This document shows positions 24,400-33,894 of a stretch of 64,000 bases of DNA, piece by piece (position 1 is the stretch's first letter; each line of letters opens with the position of its first letter). The position numbers and the translations under genes were made by a program. Location: positions 1 through 64,000 of the forward strand of contig WBUH01000012.1 in the NCBI GenBank assembly GCA_008933805.1. The letters run 5' to 3'. This stretch comes from Bacteroidota bacterium (GTDB lineage Bacteria > Bacteroidota > Bacteroidia > UBA8524). Below the pieces are notes generated by a model. That model saw only the letters and a program-made list of their open reading frames with translations, ran no database searches and was not told the origin of the DNA.

Positions 24400-24414
24400 T
24401 TCAATAAAAGCCCC

Positions 24415-25083
24415 TTATTCTTTAAACAGTTTTTTATATTGACTTATTACTCTTTTCAATGAGTCATTTTCTTTTTGTTCTTTAAAATACTTCTCTGCCC
24501 ATTCTTGTATGCGATTCCCATCATTTGAATTTTGCTTTTCAAAAGCTCCAATTCGTAAATAAGTTAAATATATCTCGTCTTTTATGATTTGAAGCTCTTT
24601 GGGCGTAAGTTTCGTGGTATCAATATTATTCCCAATAAAATCCATACTAAACTCAAGGTTTTTTTTTGCGGCCTTTCGCACAAATGCATCACTGTGCATC
24701 TGCAAGCTGATAGCGTTTTTAAGGTTATTAACGTTATTGCTCAATATCGTTTTGTTATTACTAAGTTGATTCATTTCAGATATTAAATCTTTGTTTCTCT
24801 CTTCTATTGTTAGCCTTTCCTTTGATAATGAATCTATTCTATTCCTTAATACTACAGAGTCGTGTTTAAGGCTCTCAACTTGTTGTTTAAAATATTCTGT
24901 TCTAATAGCTCCAATAGCAACAAAAGAAGCTGCTATTGCAGTTATAATTTGGATAAGATTCACATCTTTTAAAGGTCTTTTAAACCAAGGCCTTAACTCT
25001 TTTTCAAGCTTCCTACTTTCAAGCTTTAGCTTTTCTATTTCATATTTCTTTTTATCTTCTTCAGGGTCTAGTTCTGTTGCCAT
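24415..25083 (-). CDS. Membrane-anchored coiled-coil protein, unknown function (222 aa)
   Basis: The N-terminus is highly charged (ELDPEEDKKKYEIEKLKLES), followed by one membrane segment near residues 45-65 (LIQIITAIAASFVAIGAIRT) and a long coiled coil (about 70-125, SLKHDSVVLRNRIDSLSKER). The rest is helical. ATG at 25083. No family is recognised. The gene sits alone between two blocks of dispersed repeats and has lower G+C than its neighbours, which hints at later acquisition. Confidence 0.65.
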   Translation of the reverse strand: MATELDPEEDKKKYEIEKLKLESRKLEKELRPWFKRPLKDVNLIQIITAIAASFVAIGAIRTEYFKQQVESLKHDSVVLRNRIDSLSKERLTIEERNKDLISEMNQLSNNKTILSNNVNNLKNAISLQMHSDAFVRKAAKKNLEFSMDFIGNNIDTTKLTPKELQIIKDEIYLTYLRIGAFEKQNSNDGNRIQEWAEKYFKEQKENDSLKRVISQYKKLFKE

Positions 25084-25422
25084 TGATAAAATTATTTATC
25101 ACAATATACTAAACAATTAATTTAGTGATGCAAAGTTCTAAAAACACCCGGACTTGTTTGTTACCGTCTTATAGTATGGAGTAGGCTTCCGAATTGATTG
25201 TGCCAACCCGTCATTGCTATGTCTCCCTAAACAATCCGTTTGTATGGTTTCATCGGGATTGCTTCACAGTCGCCTTTTCAGTTTTGATAACAATGCGATA
25301 CCGAAACAAGTTCGGCATGACTGGCTGGGGTTGCCTCCCGTCATCCTGAACTTGTTTCAAGATCGTAATACACACAAGAAGTTAATTGAGGAATGAGATC
25401 CCGAAACTAGTTCGGGGATGGA
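25084..25422. other. Gene-free gap with composite repeat
   Basis: Holds a diverged TCATTGCTATGTCTCCCTAA / GGATTGCTTC module (about 25211-25266) followed by a 72-bp repeat (25297-25369). The remaining sequence upstream of the 222-aa gene is A/T-rich and shows nothing I can name. Confidence 0.65.
25297..25369 (+). repeat. 72-bp two-hairpin repeat, diverged copy
   Basis: Starts GATACCGAAACAAGTTCGGC; the second stem is CTTGAA-type (CCTGAACTTGTTTCAAG) rather than CCTGA/TCAGG, so paired changes or an exchange of the stem are seen. Confidence 0.7.
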
Positions 25423-26478
25423 TTATTTGGCGGCTTCAGCTACTTTTTTCACGGCAGCATCGTACACACGGCGCATACCTTCTTCAGTACTGATTTTCGG
25501 GTACCAGTTAAACTTGTTGTTTACGTACTCCATGTTAGCGTAGCGGCTATGCACACCTACAGGCTTATCCAACAACGGTTTAATGGTAGGCTCGTAGCCT
25601 GCAAATTTGGTAAACAATTCAATAATTTCAAGGAAGCTGGTTAGCTTGCCCGAACCGATGTTAATGGCCGAACCATCGCTGATGTTGTCCAACGCCATCA
25701 AAATACAGTCGATACAATCGTCGATATGTACAAAGTCGCGACCTTGTTTGCCGCTTCCCCATACTTCAAAAGGGTCTTCTTTTTTAGCTGCACGGGCTGC
25801 AATGGCCGGTACAGGGTAGGTAAGGTCTTGGTCTTCGCCGTAACCGCTAAAGGGGCGTACGCAAGCTACTGAAATGCCGTAGTATTTGGCAGCAATGCGG
25901 GCAAGGTATTCACCCGTTAGTTTGCTCCAGCCGTAGGTCATATCGGGTTGTCCAAGACTACCGTCAAAACTGATGTCGCTTTCGCTCAACGCTATTGCGT
26001 GGTCAGTAGTTTGTAAATCCACAGGATAAGCAGCACTACTGCTGGGAAACATTACCCTTTTGGGTTTGTAGTTACATACCCAGTAGAAAAACTCAGCGTC
26101 AATACTCAAATCCAAGGCTACCATCATCGGGTCGCCGTCAATTTTAGAGCGTCCGCCAACAATCGCCGCAAAATGGAATGTATCGGTAAACTTAGGATAG
26201 TTAAAACCGTAAGTATCGTTTATGTAGTTATGGTTGTTGGTAATGTTGCGTAAAAACGTACGGAAATCACCTTCCCAATAAATCATTCGGCCACCCATAA
26301 ACAGTTTCAAATCCTGATGTACGGTGTGTTCGGTATTCTCCAACCACTCTTCGGGGCGGGGAGTACCTGCGCTTAAATCATCAATAACAAAAAGTATATC
26401 GTTGGTAGTTTTAAGCAAGCGTTTCACAAGGTTTCTTCCAACAAAACCACAGCCGCCTGATACTAAGTGAATGTTCAT
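25423..26478 (-). CDS. NAD-dependent nucleotide-sugar epimerase/dehydratase (extended SDR)
   Basis: A 351-aa extended SDR. GGCGFVGRNLVKRLL near the N-terminus is the Rossmann motif (GxxGxxG), the Ser-Ser-Ser of MFPSSSAAYP and YGWSK supply the Ser/Tyr/Lys catalytic set. ATG 26478 (MNIHLVSGG) is used; an upstream TTG would add seven residues inside the promoter. It changes a sugar nucleotide, likely for cell-surface glycan synthesis. The exact sugar cannot be read from the sequence. Confidence 0.85.
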   Translation of the reverse strand: MNIHLVSGGCGFVGRNLVKRLLKTTNDILFVIDDLSAGTPRPEEWLENTEHTVHQDLKLFMGGRMIYWEGDFRTFLRNITNNHNYINDTYGFNYPKFTDTFHFAAIVGGRSKIDGDPMMVALDLSIDAEFFYWVCNYKPKRVMFPSSSAAYPVDLQTTDHAIALSESDISFDGSLGQPDMTYGWSKLTGEYLARIAAKYYGISVACVRPFSGYGEDQDLTYPVPAIAARAAKKEDPFEVWGSGKQGRDFVHIDDCIDCILMALDNISDGSAINIGSGKLTSFLEIIELFTKFAGYEPTIKPLLDKPVGVHSRYANMEYVNNKFNWYPKISTEEGMRRVYDAAVKKVAEAAK

Positions 26479-26495
26479 CCGTTTTTCTATTTTCT

Positions 26496-26525
26496 GCAAA
26501 AGTACAATTTACCTTCTATTGGCAA
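26496..26525 (-). promoter_or_regulatory. Bacteroidota-type promoter of the epimerase gene
   Basis: Reading the minus strand, TTG, 18 bases, then TACTTTTG (complement at 26497-26504), followed 18 bases later by the ATG at 26478. A near-consensus pattern for the phylum. Confidence 0.65.
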
Positions 26526-26576
26526 AGATGTTGTTTTAAAACAATACGTTGGCTTTACAATACCGTATTGTAAAAA

Positions 26577-26912
26577 TTACTTCGATTTCTTTTTGGGTTT
26601 TACTTCAATTGTAGCCGTATACGCCATCGATTGTTCTGCCCAATCCTTCCAGCGGTCAGCGTAATCGTAGGGAACTTGAGCCCAGCCATTCATCGCCCTG
26701 TTGTCCATTGGGGTAAACATTTGCACACCGTCAAGTGCTAATGCTTCGTTCAGTTCAGCCTCAGGTAATTTAAATACCATATAATCTCTCCAAAACATTA
26801 CACCTGCCTTGCCATTTGGTGCTTTAAGACACATGGCACCAAACATTTTACTTTTGGTAGCATTGTTAATAGTTTCAGCAATCCGGTGGTATAGTTCCTC
26901 TGCTTTTGTCAT
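26577..26912 (-). CDS. TfoX N-terminal-domain-like protein (111 aa)
   Basis: KMFGAMCLKAPNGKAGVMFW and FKLPEAELNEALALDGVQMF follow the pattern of TfoX-N/YjhX-like domains, small alpha/beta proteins also seen alone in Bacteroidota. Length is the usual ~110 aa. The C-terminus is Lys-rich. In proteobacteria TfoX controls competence; for stand-alone forms the role is not known, so no function is assigned. Confidence 0.7.
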   Translation of the reverse strand: MTKAEELYHRIAETINNATKSKMFGAMCLKAPNGKAGVMFWRDYMVFKLPEAELNEALALDGVQMFTPMDNRAMNGWAQVPYDYADRWKDWAEQSMAYTATIEVKPKKKSK

Positions 26913-26950
26913 ACTGCAAAGGTTTAAAAAATATAGAATTAACCAAGGTA

Positions 26951-27862
26951 CTAATCTTTCAGTAAGCTTTTAAATGACTCTGTGATTGAAGGATATTCAA
27001 ACTCGAACCCGTTTTCCAGCAATCGGTGCGGTACAACATTCCGACTTTTAAGTATCAGTTCGGTTTCTGTTTGCAGAAGTATTGCCCCTATTTCAAGCAG
27101 CCATCGGGGATGGTTGATGCCGAAACGTTTGCCCAAGCCTTGCCGCAACGATTCCATAAAGTGTTGGTTAGTTTCAGGCTGCGGTGCTGAAATGTTTACT
27201 GCGCCTTCTATCGGTTGGTTTAATACATAGTCTATTGCCCTGCAAAAATCCTGCTCGTGTATCCAGCTTATGTATTGTGTGCCTTTGCCCATCTTGCCGC
27301 CTAATCCAAGTTGTGCTAACTTTTTTAATACAGGGAAAGCACCACCGTTGTTGCCCATTACTAAAGCAATGCGCAACGCCGCTTTTCGCGTGGCAGGGGA
27401 GGGGACAGCAAAAAACGTTTCCTCCCATACCTTGCAAACGGTATCTGAAAAACTATTACCAAAATCGGTGTAAGCTTCCGTCATTTTTTCTTTTTCAGAG
27501 TGGGGATAGATGGTAGCCGATGAGGCATTTAGCCATACCTGTGGCGGGTTTTTGCAGCCTTGTACTGCTATTCCTAACGCATGGGTACTTTTCACCCGCG
27601 ATTGTATGATTTCCTTTTTGTTCTTCTTGGTATAGCGGCAGTCAACACTGCGGCCTGCAAAATTTATCAGGGCAAATGCACCCTCAAGTTCGGCAACCCA
27701 GTCGCCCGTATCAACACCATTCCATAGTACAGTTCGGGTGTTTTTAAGGTTACAAGGTTTTCTTGTCAGAATTACAATGTCGTACATATCCGCTCCCCAA
27801 TGGTTAGCCAATAGTTTACCCAGATAGCCGTTGCCGCCTGCGATGATTATTTTAGGTTTCAT
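26951..27862 (-). CDS. TIGR01777-family epimerase-like protein (YfcH type)
   Basis: A 303-aa SDR-like protein. MKPKIIIAGGNGYLGKLLAN is the start and Rossmann motif; IEGAVNISAPQPETNQHFME and the C-terminal RLLENGFEFEYPSITESFKS match the TIGR01777 family with its DUF1731 end. ATG 27862 is chosen because upstream codons lie in A/T-rich promoter sequence. A -7 box (TATATTTG) is at 27883-27890 on the minus strand. The substrate of this family is unknown. Confidence 0.85.
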   Translation of the reverse strand: MKPKIIIAGGNGYLGKLLANHWGADMYDIVILTRKPCNLKNTRTVLWNGVDTGDWVAELEGAFALINFAGRSVDCRYTKKNKKEIIQSRVKSTHALGIAVQGCKNPPQVWLNASSATIYPHSEKEKMTEAYTDFGNSFSDTVCKVWEETFFAVPSPATRKAALRIALVMGNNGGAFPVLKKLAQLGLGGKMGKGTQYISWIHEQDFCRAIDYVLNQPIEGAVNISAPQPETNQHFMESLRQGLGKRFGINHPRWLLEIGAILLQTETELILKSRNVVPHRLLENGFEFEYPSITESFKSLLKD

Positions 27863-27987
27863 GATTTTCTTTCTTCGCTGCTCAAATATAATTATTATAT
27901 TTTCAAAATTTATTGAAAATATAAATTTTAACAAGGTGATTTAGCTAAAGCTTTTTGCATAATTTTGAAAACGTAATTTAGGAATCG

Positions 27988-28566
27988 ATGAAGAGGCTAA
28001 TAATCTTACTGGTAGTATCCTTAGGGATATTATGGGCGGGTTGCGGTGCTGCAAAGCGCGCCCGTGTTGAAAAATCAAGGCAATTGCATGCTTTAACCGT
28101 GGATGATTTTTATAGTTTCTTAGGGGTGAAAAAAAACTACACCTATGATAGTGCCATTAACGTTTGGGGTGAGCCGGGTAAAGAAGAAACCAATGAAGGG
28201 TCGAAGATAAATTACGCATCGATGTACTACTACGGCGAGTACGGCGAAAGACTTTTCTCTCTTACGTATGATAAACGCAACTACACGCTTAATTATATCA
28301 GGGTAACGGGCAGTAACGAGATTGGTTACCGTAGCACCCGTGAATTTTTTAAACAATGCGGGGTAAACGATATAAAACTTCAATTTTTAGGAATGCCCCG
28401 CGATAGTATTGTGAGTGTATTTGGTGAGCCTAAACGTGAGCAGAAAAGCGAGTTGGAATATCAAAAAGGAGGGATTACGGTTACGTTTTTATGTCCTGAG
28501 TTCTCAGGTGGAATTTGCGACGAGATACTTGTTTTTTGGAACTATTACTACAAAGAACAAGAGTAG
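27988..28566 (+). CDS. Lipoprotein, first of a tandem paralogous pair
   Basis: MKRLIILLVVSLGILWAGCG is a lipoprotein signal with Cys19. The mature part (DDFYSFLGVKKNYTYDSAIN ... VFWNYYYKE) is about 40% alike to the next gene by eye, including NDIKLQFLGM, GEP/GTP and the WNYYYKE ending. A TAATTTTG box at 27960-27967 is a plausible promoter. The repeated (V/I)xxxxGEP segments recall SmpA/OmlA-type folds, but this is uncertain. Function unknown. Confidence 0.7.
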   Translation: MKRLIILLVVSLGILWAGCGAAKRARVEKSRQLHALTVDDFYSFLGVKKNYTYDSAINVWGEPGKEETNEGSKINYASMYYYGEYGERLFSLTYDKRNYTLNYIRVTGSNEIGYRSTREFFKQCGVNDIKLQFLGMPRDSIVSVFGEPKREQKSELEYQKGGITVTFLCPEFSGGICDEILVFWNYYYKEQE

Positions 28567-28640
28567 TTAAACAGCTTTTTAATAAGTATCGTTTACTTTT
28601 TGTATTTTGATGGAATTAAACCTAACCTATGATTACCAAT

Positions 28641-29219
28641 ATGAAAAATACAATCTATTTGGCCGTATTGTTTGTTGCACTTGCAGCTTGCAGAACAAAC
28701 AAGGAAGGCGGCTCTACAGCAAAACCTAAAACAATACAGGAAACCACCATTGACGATTTTGCAAATGTGCTGGGCTTGCAAAAGGGTGATTTGAACACCA
28801 AAGCCGTATCGCTTTTGGGAGATGCAACCAAAACCACCAAAGACGAGAAAAACACTTACAGTTTTGTAACCTGCTACTACGATGATGCAAGCAAGAACCG
28901 TATGTTCAGTTACACGTATGATAAAACCACCAACGCGGTGAATCACATACGTATTACCGGCAATAGAAATACCAACTATGCTGAGACTAAAGCCTATTTT
29001 AAAGACCGAAAAATCAACGATATAAAAGTGGATTTTTTAGGAATGCACAAAGATGATATTTTGAAGATTATGGGTACCCCGGTACGTGTAAACTCAGGTA
29101 ACTACGAGTTTGTGAAGGGCCACGTGAGCATTACCTTTATTTGCTATGATTTTCACGGTAATAAGTGCTCTGAAATGTATATTTTCTGGAATTACTACTA
29201 CAAAGAACCAACTAAGTAA
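28641..29219 (+). CDS. Lipoprotein, second of a tandem paralogous pair
   Basis: MKNTIYLAVLFVALAACRTN carries a lipobox (LAAC). An ATG 12 bases upstream (28629) is also possible. Homologous throughout to the gene before it (NDIKVDFLGMHKDDILKIMG; FWNYYYKE end), so the pair arose by tandem duplication and has since diverged. Unknown role, outer-envelope location. Confidence 0.7.
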   Translation: MKNTIYLAVLFVALAACRTNKEGGSTAKPKTIQETTIDDFANVLGLQKGDLNTKAVSLLGDATKTTKDEKNTYSFVTCYYDDASKNRMFSYTYDKTTNAVNHIRITGNRNTNYAETKAYFKDRKINDIKVDFLGMHKDDILKIMGTPVRVNSGNYEFVKGHVSITFICYDFHGNKCSEMYIFWNYYYKEPTK

Positions 29220-29284
29220 AATCCTTCGGCTAAAAGGACGATTATAACACGGGCGCAATCCAGCAAAGGGTTGCGCCTATTTGT

Positions 29285-29728
29285 TTATATCTCGGCTTCG
29301 TATAGCAAGTAATTGCTTTTTTGCATCCCTAAACTTTCATAGGTAGCTTGGGCTTTGGTGTTTTCATGCTCTACATACAAACGGATTATTTTTACACTAT
29401 GGGCTTTGGCAAGCTCCACCACTTTTGCATATAACGCTTTATAAATCCCTTTACGGCGATGATTTTCGCGCACAAATACACTTTGTATCCACCAAATGTT
29501 TTTATTGCGCCAATCGCTCCACTCGTACGTTACCATCAGGCTTCCGGCAACCTCGCCTTCAATCTCAGCCATCAGGTAAAAACCTTTACCGGGGTCGTTT
29601 ATTGCAGCCTCTACCGCAATTTTCACAATTGCCTCATCAAGGGTTTTACTTTCGGTTTCCATTGCCATCAGGCAGTTATGCAGGGTAATGGCGTCAACGT
29701 CGCCTGCAAATGCGTTGCGGATAATCAT
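29285..29728 (-). CDS. GNAT-family N-acetyltransferase
   Basis: A 147-aa acetyl-CoA-dependent transferase. The acetyl-CoA loop is VFVRENHRRKGIYKALYAKV (Q/RxxGxG/A type) and the C-terminus has LYVEHENTKAQATYESLGMQ, typical of GNAT proteins. ATG 29728 (MIIRNAFAGDVDAI) is preferred over a TTG upstream. The substrate cannot be predicted. Convergent with the lipoprotein pair. Confidence 0.85.
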   Translation of the reverse strand: MIIRNAFAGDVDAITLHNCLMAMETESKTLDEAIVKIAVEAAINDPGKGFYLMAEIEGEVAGSLMVTYEWSDWRNKNIWWIQSVFVRENHRRKGIYKALYAKVVELAKAHSVKIIRLYVEHENTKAQATYESLGMQKSNYLLYEAEI

Positions 29729-29777
29729 GCCCCAAAGCAATAAAAAAGCGTGCGATAAAAAAAGTAGCGTTTGCTAG

Positions 29778-31295
29778 TTATTCCTCAGGGTTTGCTTGCC
29801 ATTTACGTGCAAGGCCTATATAAGCCCCAAGTAATAACAGAATCAGCACAATATTACTCCCGTTAATAATATCCCAATTAAGCCTTATCCATGTATGGAT
29901 AGGGGAGTCGGGGGGGCAAGGCAACCCTTGCTGATAAGCTTTATAACAATCCGTATCTGTAGCTTCATATGTTATTACAAAAATCATGGGTAAAACAAAC
30001 GGCATAAACCAAAACACCCAGTTGAGGAAAATACCGCTAATGGTTTTAGGTCCTTGTTTATAGATGAACCGAAGCGTGAAGAATAAGACAATTACCCAGA
30101 TAAAAAGTAGTAGGGCGGGAATTGCTTTTTCTTCATTTCTGAAACCAAGAACAATAATGCTTACTGCAACCGATAACAACCCCATGCCTATAATAGCCAT
30201 AAACCATTGTTTGAGTCGGGTGGTACGGAAGCTGAAAATTATGATGGACATTCCCAGCGAGTAATAAAGAATAACAAGTAATAAATCGTTGTTCCAAAAT
30301 CCGTTTCTAACTTCATCCACCTTTTCGATGGCATTTGTCAACTCATGATTATTAGCATAGTAGCCGCTGTAAACGGCTCTACCTTGATTATTCTCATCAG
30401 CGTAATTTCTTGATGAGGCCAATATGCGCATTACCGTATGCCTGTTATCATTAAAACATTCAGCAACTTGTTTTTCAGTATTGATGTTGTGGTCTATACC
30501 ATACTTGGTACACAATGCTTTAAACTTGTTTATTTGCGCAGCAATAGAGTCCTTACGCCCCTCATTTAACCACCGTTGGGCAATGGCATCCAAGTCATAC
30601 TCATGCAATATGTTTATCGGGCTGTTGTAGAAACGTATATGTTGTTTGCAATAGTGCAGGTAGCTTTTTTCATATTCTACAGTATCAACAGTCTGATACT
30701 CTGATTCAAGTAGCTCCATTGCTGCCGCTATCGAGTCCTGTGTAGCTTGAGTCATATTTTTCTTACTCAGCTGTTCCAATGAGTCTCTTAGATAATCAGC
30801 CCTCAAAGAGTCACAACTGTAACGGATGTCAAAATCACCCTCATCAAAAGCCATGAAGTGCATAGCAAGGTTTATAGCATTCGCGTCGTCTTCAAGCACT
30901 ACTTCTCTACTTACCAGTTCAACGCGGTTATAAAGTCCTTGTTGATAGGTAAAGAAAAAGGTAGAGGTTGAAGAGAATACGGTGAAAATGAGCAGAAACT
31001 CGTAATACAAATAGGCTTTACCGATGGTATAAAATGATTTAAAGGGATTGTTGCGGAGGTAAAATACCAGCCAGCCAATAATCATAAGAGCAGAAATAAG
31101 TACGGAAAAGGTTACTACTCCCTCCATACTAAAGTAACGGTACACCCACAGTTCTGTAAGTTTTATGGGTTGTAAAAAACCGGCCAGGTAAAAAAGTATA
31201 TGTATGATAAGCGCCGCAGGAATAACAAATGCAACACGTGTATTCCACAATAGCGGGTACTTGCTTATCAGTTTTTGGTTGAGTTTTTTTAGCAT
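29778..31295 (-). CDS. ABC-transporter membrane partner, multi-TM protein
   Basis: A 505-aa protein with membrane segments near residues 22-45, 55-77 and 90-115, a soluble domain of about 200 residues with several Asp/Glu-rich helices, then more segments near 335-355, 370-390, 400-415, 430-450 and 475-495. It starts five bases after the stop of the ABC ATPase gene, so they form one transporter. The large central soluble loop suggests an unusual ABC-2-like permease. Substrate unknown. Confidence 0.7.
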   Translation of the reverse strand: MLKKLNQKLISKYPLLWNTRVAFVIPAALIIHILFYLAGFLQPIKLTELWVYRYFSMEGVVTFSVLISALMIIGWLVFYLRNNPFKSFYTIGKAYLYYEFLLIFTVFSSTSTFFFTYQQGLYNRVELVSREVVLEDDANAINLAMHFMAFDEGDFDIRYSCDSLRADYLRDSLEQLSKKNMTQATQDSIAAAMELLESEYQTVDTVEYEKSYLHYCKQHIRFYNSPINILHEYDLDAIAQRWLNEGRKDSIAAQINKFKALCTKYGIDHNINTEKQVAECFNDNRHTVMRILASSRNYADENNQGRAVYSGYYANNHELTNAIEKVDEVRNGFWNNDLLLVILYYSLGMSIIIFSFRTTRLKQWFMAIIGMGLLSVAVSIIVLGFRNEEKAIPALLLFIWVIVLFFTLRFIYKQGPKTISGIFLNWVFWFMPFVLPMIFVITYEATDTDCYKAYQQGLPCPPDSPIHTWIRLNWDIINGSNIVLILLLLGAYIGLARKWQANPEE

Positions 31296-31300
31296 GATTT

Positions 31301-32470
31301 TTAGTTGATAAAGAACCTGCGTGATGAATTAGAAATGTTGCGGAAATAGTTAGGAGCAATATTGTTTTTAGCCATTGTATCTAATAAAAGACTTACAGAT
31401 ACAGTTGCCGGAAAGTGGAGCAGAAATACTCCGCCGTTGTATTGAATTTTTGTAACCCCGATGGTATTGAACGCTGCTGCCAAAGCCTCTCGTGTAGCAG
31501 AAGTTTCAAGCTCCACAATTAATTCGTTGGTAGCTGTAGGGGTGTGCTCAGTAGTATTGGTTTGGTATTGAGGCTCCCCGTTTTTAATAAAGATAATGGT
31601 GTCTGATACCTTTTCAACCTCATAAATGTGTTGTGAACTCAATATCATCCCAAACGGAGCTGTTATTGAATTGGCCATAAATTTTAAGTCTTGCAGGATT
31701 GTTTGTTGTGAAAGTATATCCAAATTGGCCAGCGGTTCATCTAGTAACAAAATCTTAGGTTTGCGCAGCAATGTTTTTGCCAGCTCAAACCGTGTACGGT
31801 AGCCTGATGATATTCTATTCCACGTTAAGTGCCTGTAGGGGCGTAAACCCAAGCGGGCAATCATCATATCTGCCCACAAATGCCCCTCCTCACCCTTAAT
31901 GTCGTAATAGGGAAGCACAAAATGCAGGTTATCCATCAGCGTTCCGTACCAGCGCGGAATGCGTTGTTCTATGTAAATCAGCTTGGTTTTTAGGTCGTAT
32001 TGGTCGGCGGTATCCTTGGCAAACGAGTAATTTATGATGCCGTTATCGGGTTTTAACTCGGCGGCCAGTAGTCTTAGGAGTGTTGTTTTACCATTCCCGT
32101 TTTCGCCCACCAAGCCGGTTATCTGCCGCTCGTTTAACTCAAAATTCAGGTCTTTAATCTTGAACCCGCTTTTCAGGTAGGTTTTCGTCACCTTTTGCAC
32201 ACTCAATATTTTAGCGTTTTCCTTGTGCTCCGTTTTTAAGCCGGCATTCCGTATTGTTTCAAGCAGGTGTCCTACCTTCAGCAACACTTCTTGGTTATCA
32301 GCATTTGTGTTGGTTTCAAGCCATTCATACAACGCAATCGTTTTTCTAAACACTTCAGGGTCTTGTGTCTCAAACGCACAATCCGTGAGACGGCGGAGCC
32401 CTAAAAATGCATCACCCGATTGGTAATGATTATGGACTTCTTGAAGGTGGGTTTCAAATGCTGGGTTCAT
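31301..32470 (-). CDS. ABC transporter ATP-binding protein with N-terminal helical extension
   Basis: Residues 1-90 are a helical extension without an ABC motif. Then comes an ABC domain: Walker A GENGNGKTTLLR, signature region ISSGYRTRFELAKTLL (SSGYR in place of the usual LSGGQ), Walker B KILLLDEPLANLD and a switch His in SSQHIYEVE. ATG 32470 (MNPAFETHLQEVHN) is preferred over an upstream TTG. About 100 further residues follow the ABC core. It probably powers the membrane protein encoded downstream. Confidence 0.85.
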   Translation of the reverse strand: MNPAFETHLQEVHNHYQSGDAFLGLRRLTDCAFETQDPEVFRKTIALYEWLETNTNADNQEVLLKVGHLLETIRNAGLKTEHKENAKILSVQKVTKTYLKSGFKIKDLNFELNERQITGLVGENGNGKTTLLRLLAAELKPDNGIINYSFAKDTADQYDLKTKLIYIEQRIPRWYGTLMDNLHFVLPYYDIKGEEGHLWADMMIARLGLRPYRHLTWNRISSGYRTRFELAKTLLRKPKILLLDEPLANLDILSQQTILQDLKFMANSITAPFGMILSSQHIYEVEKVSDTIIFIKNGEPQYQTNTTEHTPTATNELIVELETSATREALAAAFNTIGVTKIQYNGGVFLLHFPATVSVSLLLDTMAKNNIAPNYFRNISNSSRRFFIN

Positions 32471-32581
32471 AGTATGCAAATACGCTAATAATTAAGAAAG
32501 TAAACGCAAATTATCGACAAAGAGTATTATCGGTTAACCAATTGTCATTGTCATAAAAATGTCAGCTTTTGAATTTGAGTT

Positions 32582-32610
32582 TTGACAGATTAAGGATACT
32601 CTTACATTTG
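32582..32610 (+). promoter_or_regulatory. Consensus Bacteroidota promoter of the T9SS protein gene
   Basis: TTG at 32582-32584, an 18-base spacer, TACATTTG at 32603-32610. The ATG follows at 32653, giving a leader of about 35 bases. Confidence 0.75.
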
Positions 32611-32652
32611 CCTCTGTTTATAATTAGTCTAAATAAGAATAAAGACATTAGT

Positions 32653-33894
32653 ATGAAAAAACTCTTAACCTCATTAACACTGTTGCTGGTAGCAACATTT
32701 TCATTCGCTCAGGCAGTAAACGATTCTGTAATGCTGGGAGCACAGTATGCCAACCAAGTATGGTACAGCCTTGCAAACGATAAGCAAGGAACTTCGGCCA
32801 AAAACAATTGGGACATAGCTTTCGAAATTAACAGTATCACATCATCGATACTATTAAACAGCGCAAACGGTAACACATTATGGGTGTATCCAAAAAGTGA
32901 TATTACCGGCTGGAGTACTATTGATACCACTGGTATAACTACTTGGCCAAAACTTTACAACTCTGATTTAGCATGGGAAATGGGTGCATTTAATGTGAAC
33001 ATTGACCCGTTTGATGCCGCAGATTTGGGGTGGGGTGTGTATAATACCTCAAACCATCAGGTGGTGGGCGATAGCTTATACGTGATTAAACTATCAAACG
33101 GTGCTTATAAAAAGCTTTGGATTGAAAAATTGGCAAACTCAACCTACACCTTTAAATATGGTAACCTTGATAATACAGCCGAAGAAACCAAAACCATTGC
33201 TAAAGCTGATTTTACAGGTAAAAACTTCGGATACTTTTCAATACAAAACGGAACACAGGTGAATCGTGAGCCTTTGGCTGCCAATTGGGATTTAACTTTT
33301 ACCCAATACACCGCATTTGTGCCTGTAGCGTACACCGTAAGTGGTGTTTTAACTAACAAAACCACGGGAACTGTAAAAGTATATCCTGTAAACGACCCTT
33401 CAACCTATAAAGATTATGCAAGCCAAACGTTTGGCAGTACAATAAATACGTTGGGATGGGGATGGAAAACCTACAACATGACATTGGGTGCCTATGTAAT
33501 AGAAGACAGCACCGTATACTTTATTAAAGACGGTAACGATGACGTGTGGAAGCTAATATTTACAGGCTTTGCAAGCAGCAACGGCAAGTTTGTGTTCTCG
33601 AAAGAGAAACTAACGTCATCGGTAGGCATAAATGCTCCTGTTAAAAACAACTTCTTCACACTATATCCCAACCCGGCATCGGCAGGGGCTGTATCCATCG
33701 TAATGGATATGGCGGCTGATGCAACCGTAAACATTATGGATATGGGTGGAAAAGTGCTAAACACCCAAACCTTGCAAGGCAACGGGCTTAGCACACATGC
33801 ACTTAACACCCAAGGGTTGGCAAACGGCCTTTATATGGTGCAAGTGGCCATGGGTAACCAAGTGTTTACCCAAAAATTAGCAATAAACCAGTAA
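32653..33894 (+). CDS. Secreted protein with T9SS C-terminal sorting domain
   Basis: A 413-aa protein with a signal peptide (MKKLLTSLTLLLVATFSFAQ). The mature region is all-beta, with Trp/Tyr/Asp-rich repeats (WGVYNTSNHQVVGDSLYVIK; WGWKTYNMTLGAYVIEDSTV), suggesting two related beta domains, possibly HmuY-like. The last ~80 residues (LYPNPASAGAVSIVMDMAAD ... GLYMVQVAMGNQVFTQKLAI) are a typical type A T9SS sorting domain. It is exported to the cell surface or medium. A HmuY-type haem or binding role is a guess. Confidence 0.8.
   Translation: MKKLLTSLTLLLVATFSFAQAVNDSVMLGAQYANQVWYSLANDKQGTSAKNNWDIAFEINSITSSILLNSANGNTLWVYPKSDITGWSTIDTTGITTWPKLYNSDLAWEMGAFNVNIDPFDAADLGWGVYNTSNHQVVGDSLYVIKLSNGAYKKLWIEKLANSTYTFKYGNLDNTAEETKTIAKADFTGKNFGYFSIQNGTQVNREPLAANWDLTFTQYTAFVPVAYTVSGVLTNKTTGTVKVYPVNDPSTYKDYASQTFGSTINTLGWGWKTYNMTLGAYVIEDSTVYFIKDGNDDVWKLIFTGFASSNGKFVFSKEKLTSSVGINAPVKNNFFTLYPNPASAGAVSIVMDMAADATVNIMDMGGKVLNTQTLQGNGLSTHALNTQGLANGLYMVQVAMGNQVFTQKLAINQ

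Larger units (their letters stand above)
23396..24414. other. Gene-free stretch of composite repeats
   Basis: Filled by two successive composite repeat copies and several modules: GAAGCAATCC-type, 72-bp units (23507-23579, 24328-24399), 120-bp elements (23659-23778, 23975-24094) and ATTCCC-N8-GGGAAT words near 23784 and 24103. Short ORFs here have no coding character. It forms the right flank of the uvrA segment. Confidence 0.75.

Noticed and set aside
23396-24414. A structured non-coding RNA gene in the composite repeats
   Set aside because: The stretch is made of modules that recur singly elsewhere in the window, so mobile or dispersed repeats explain it better.
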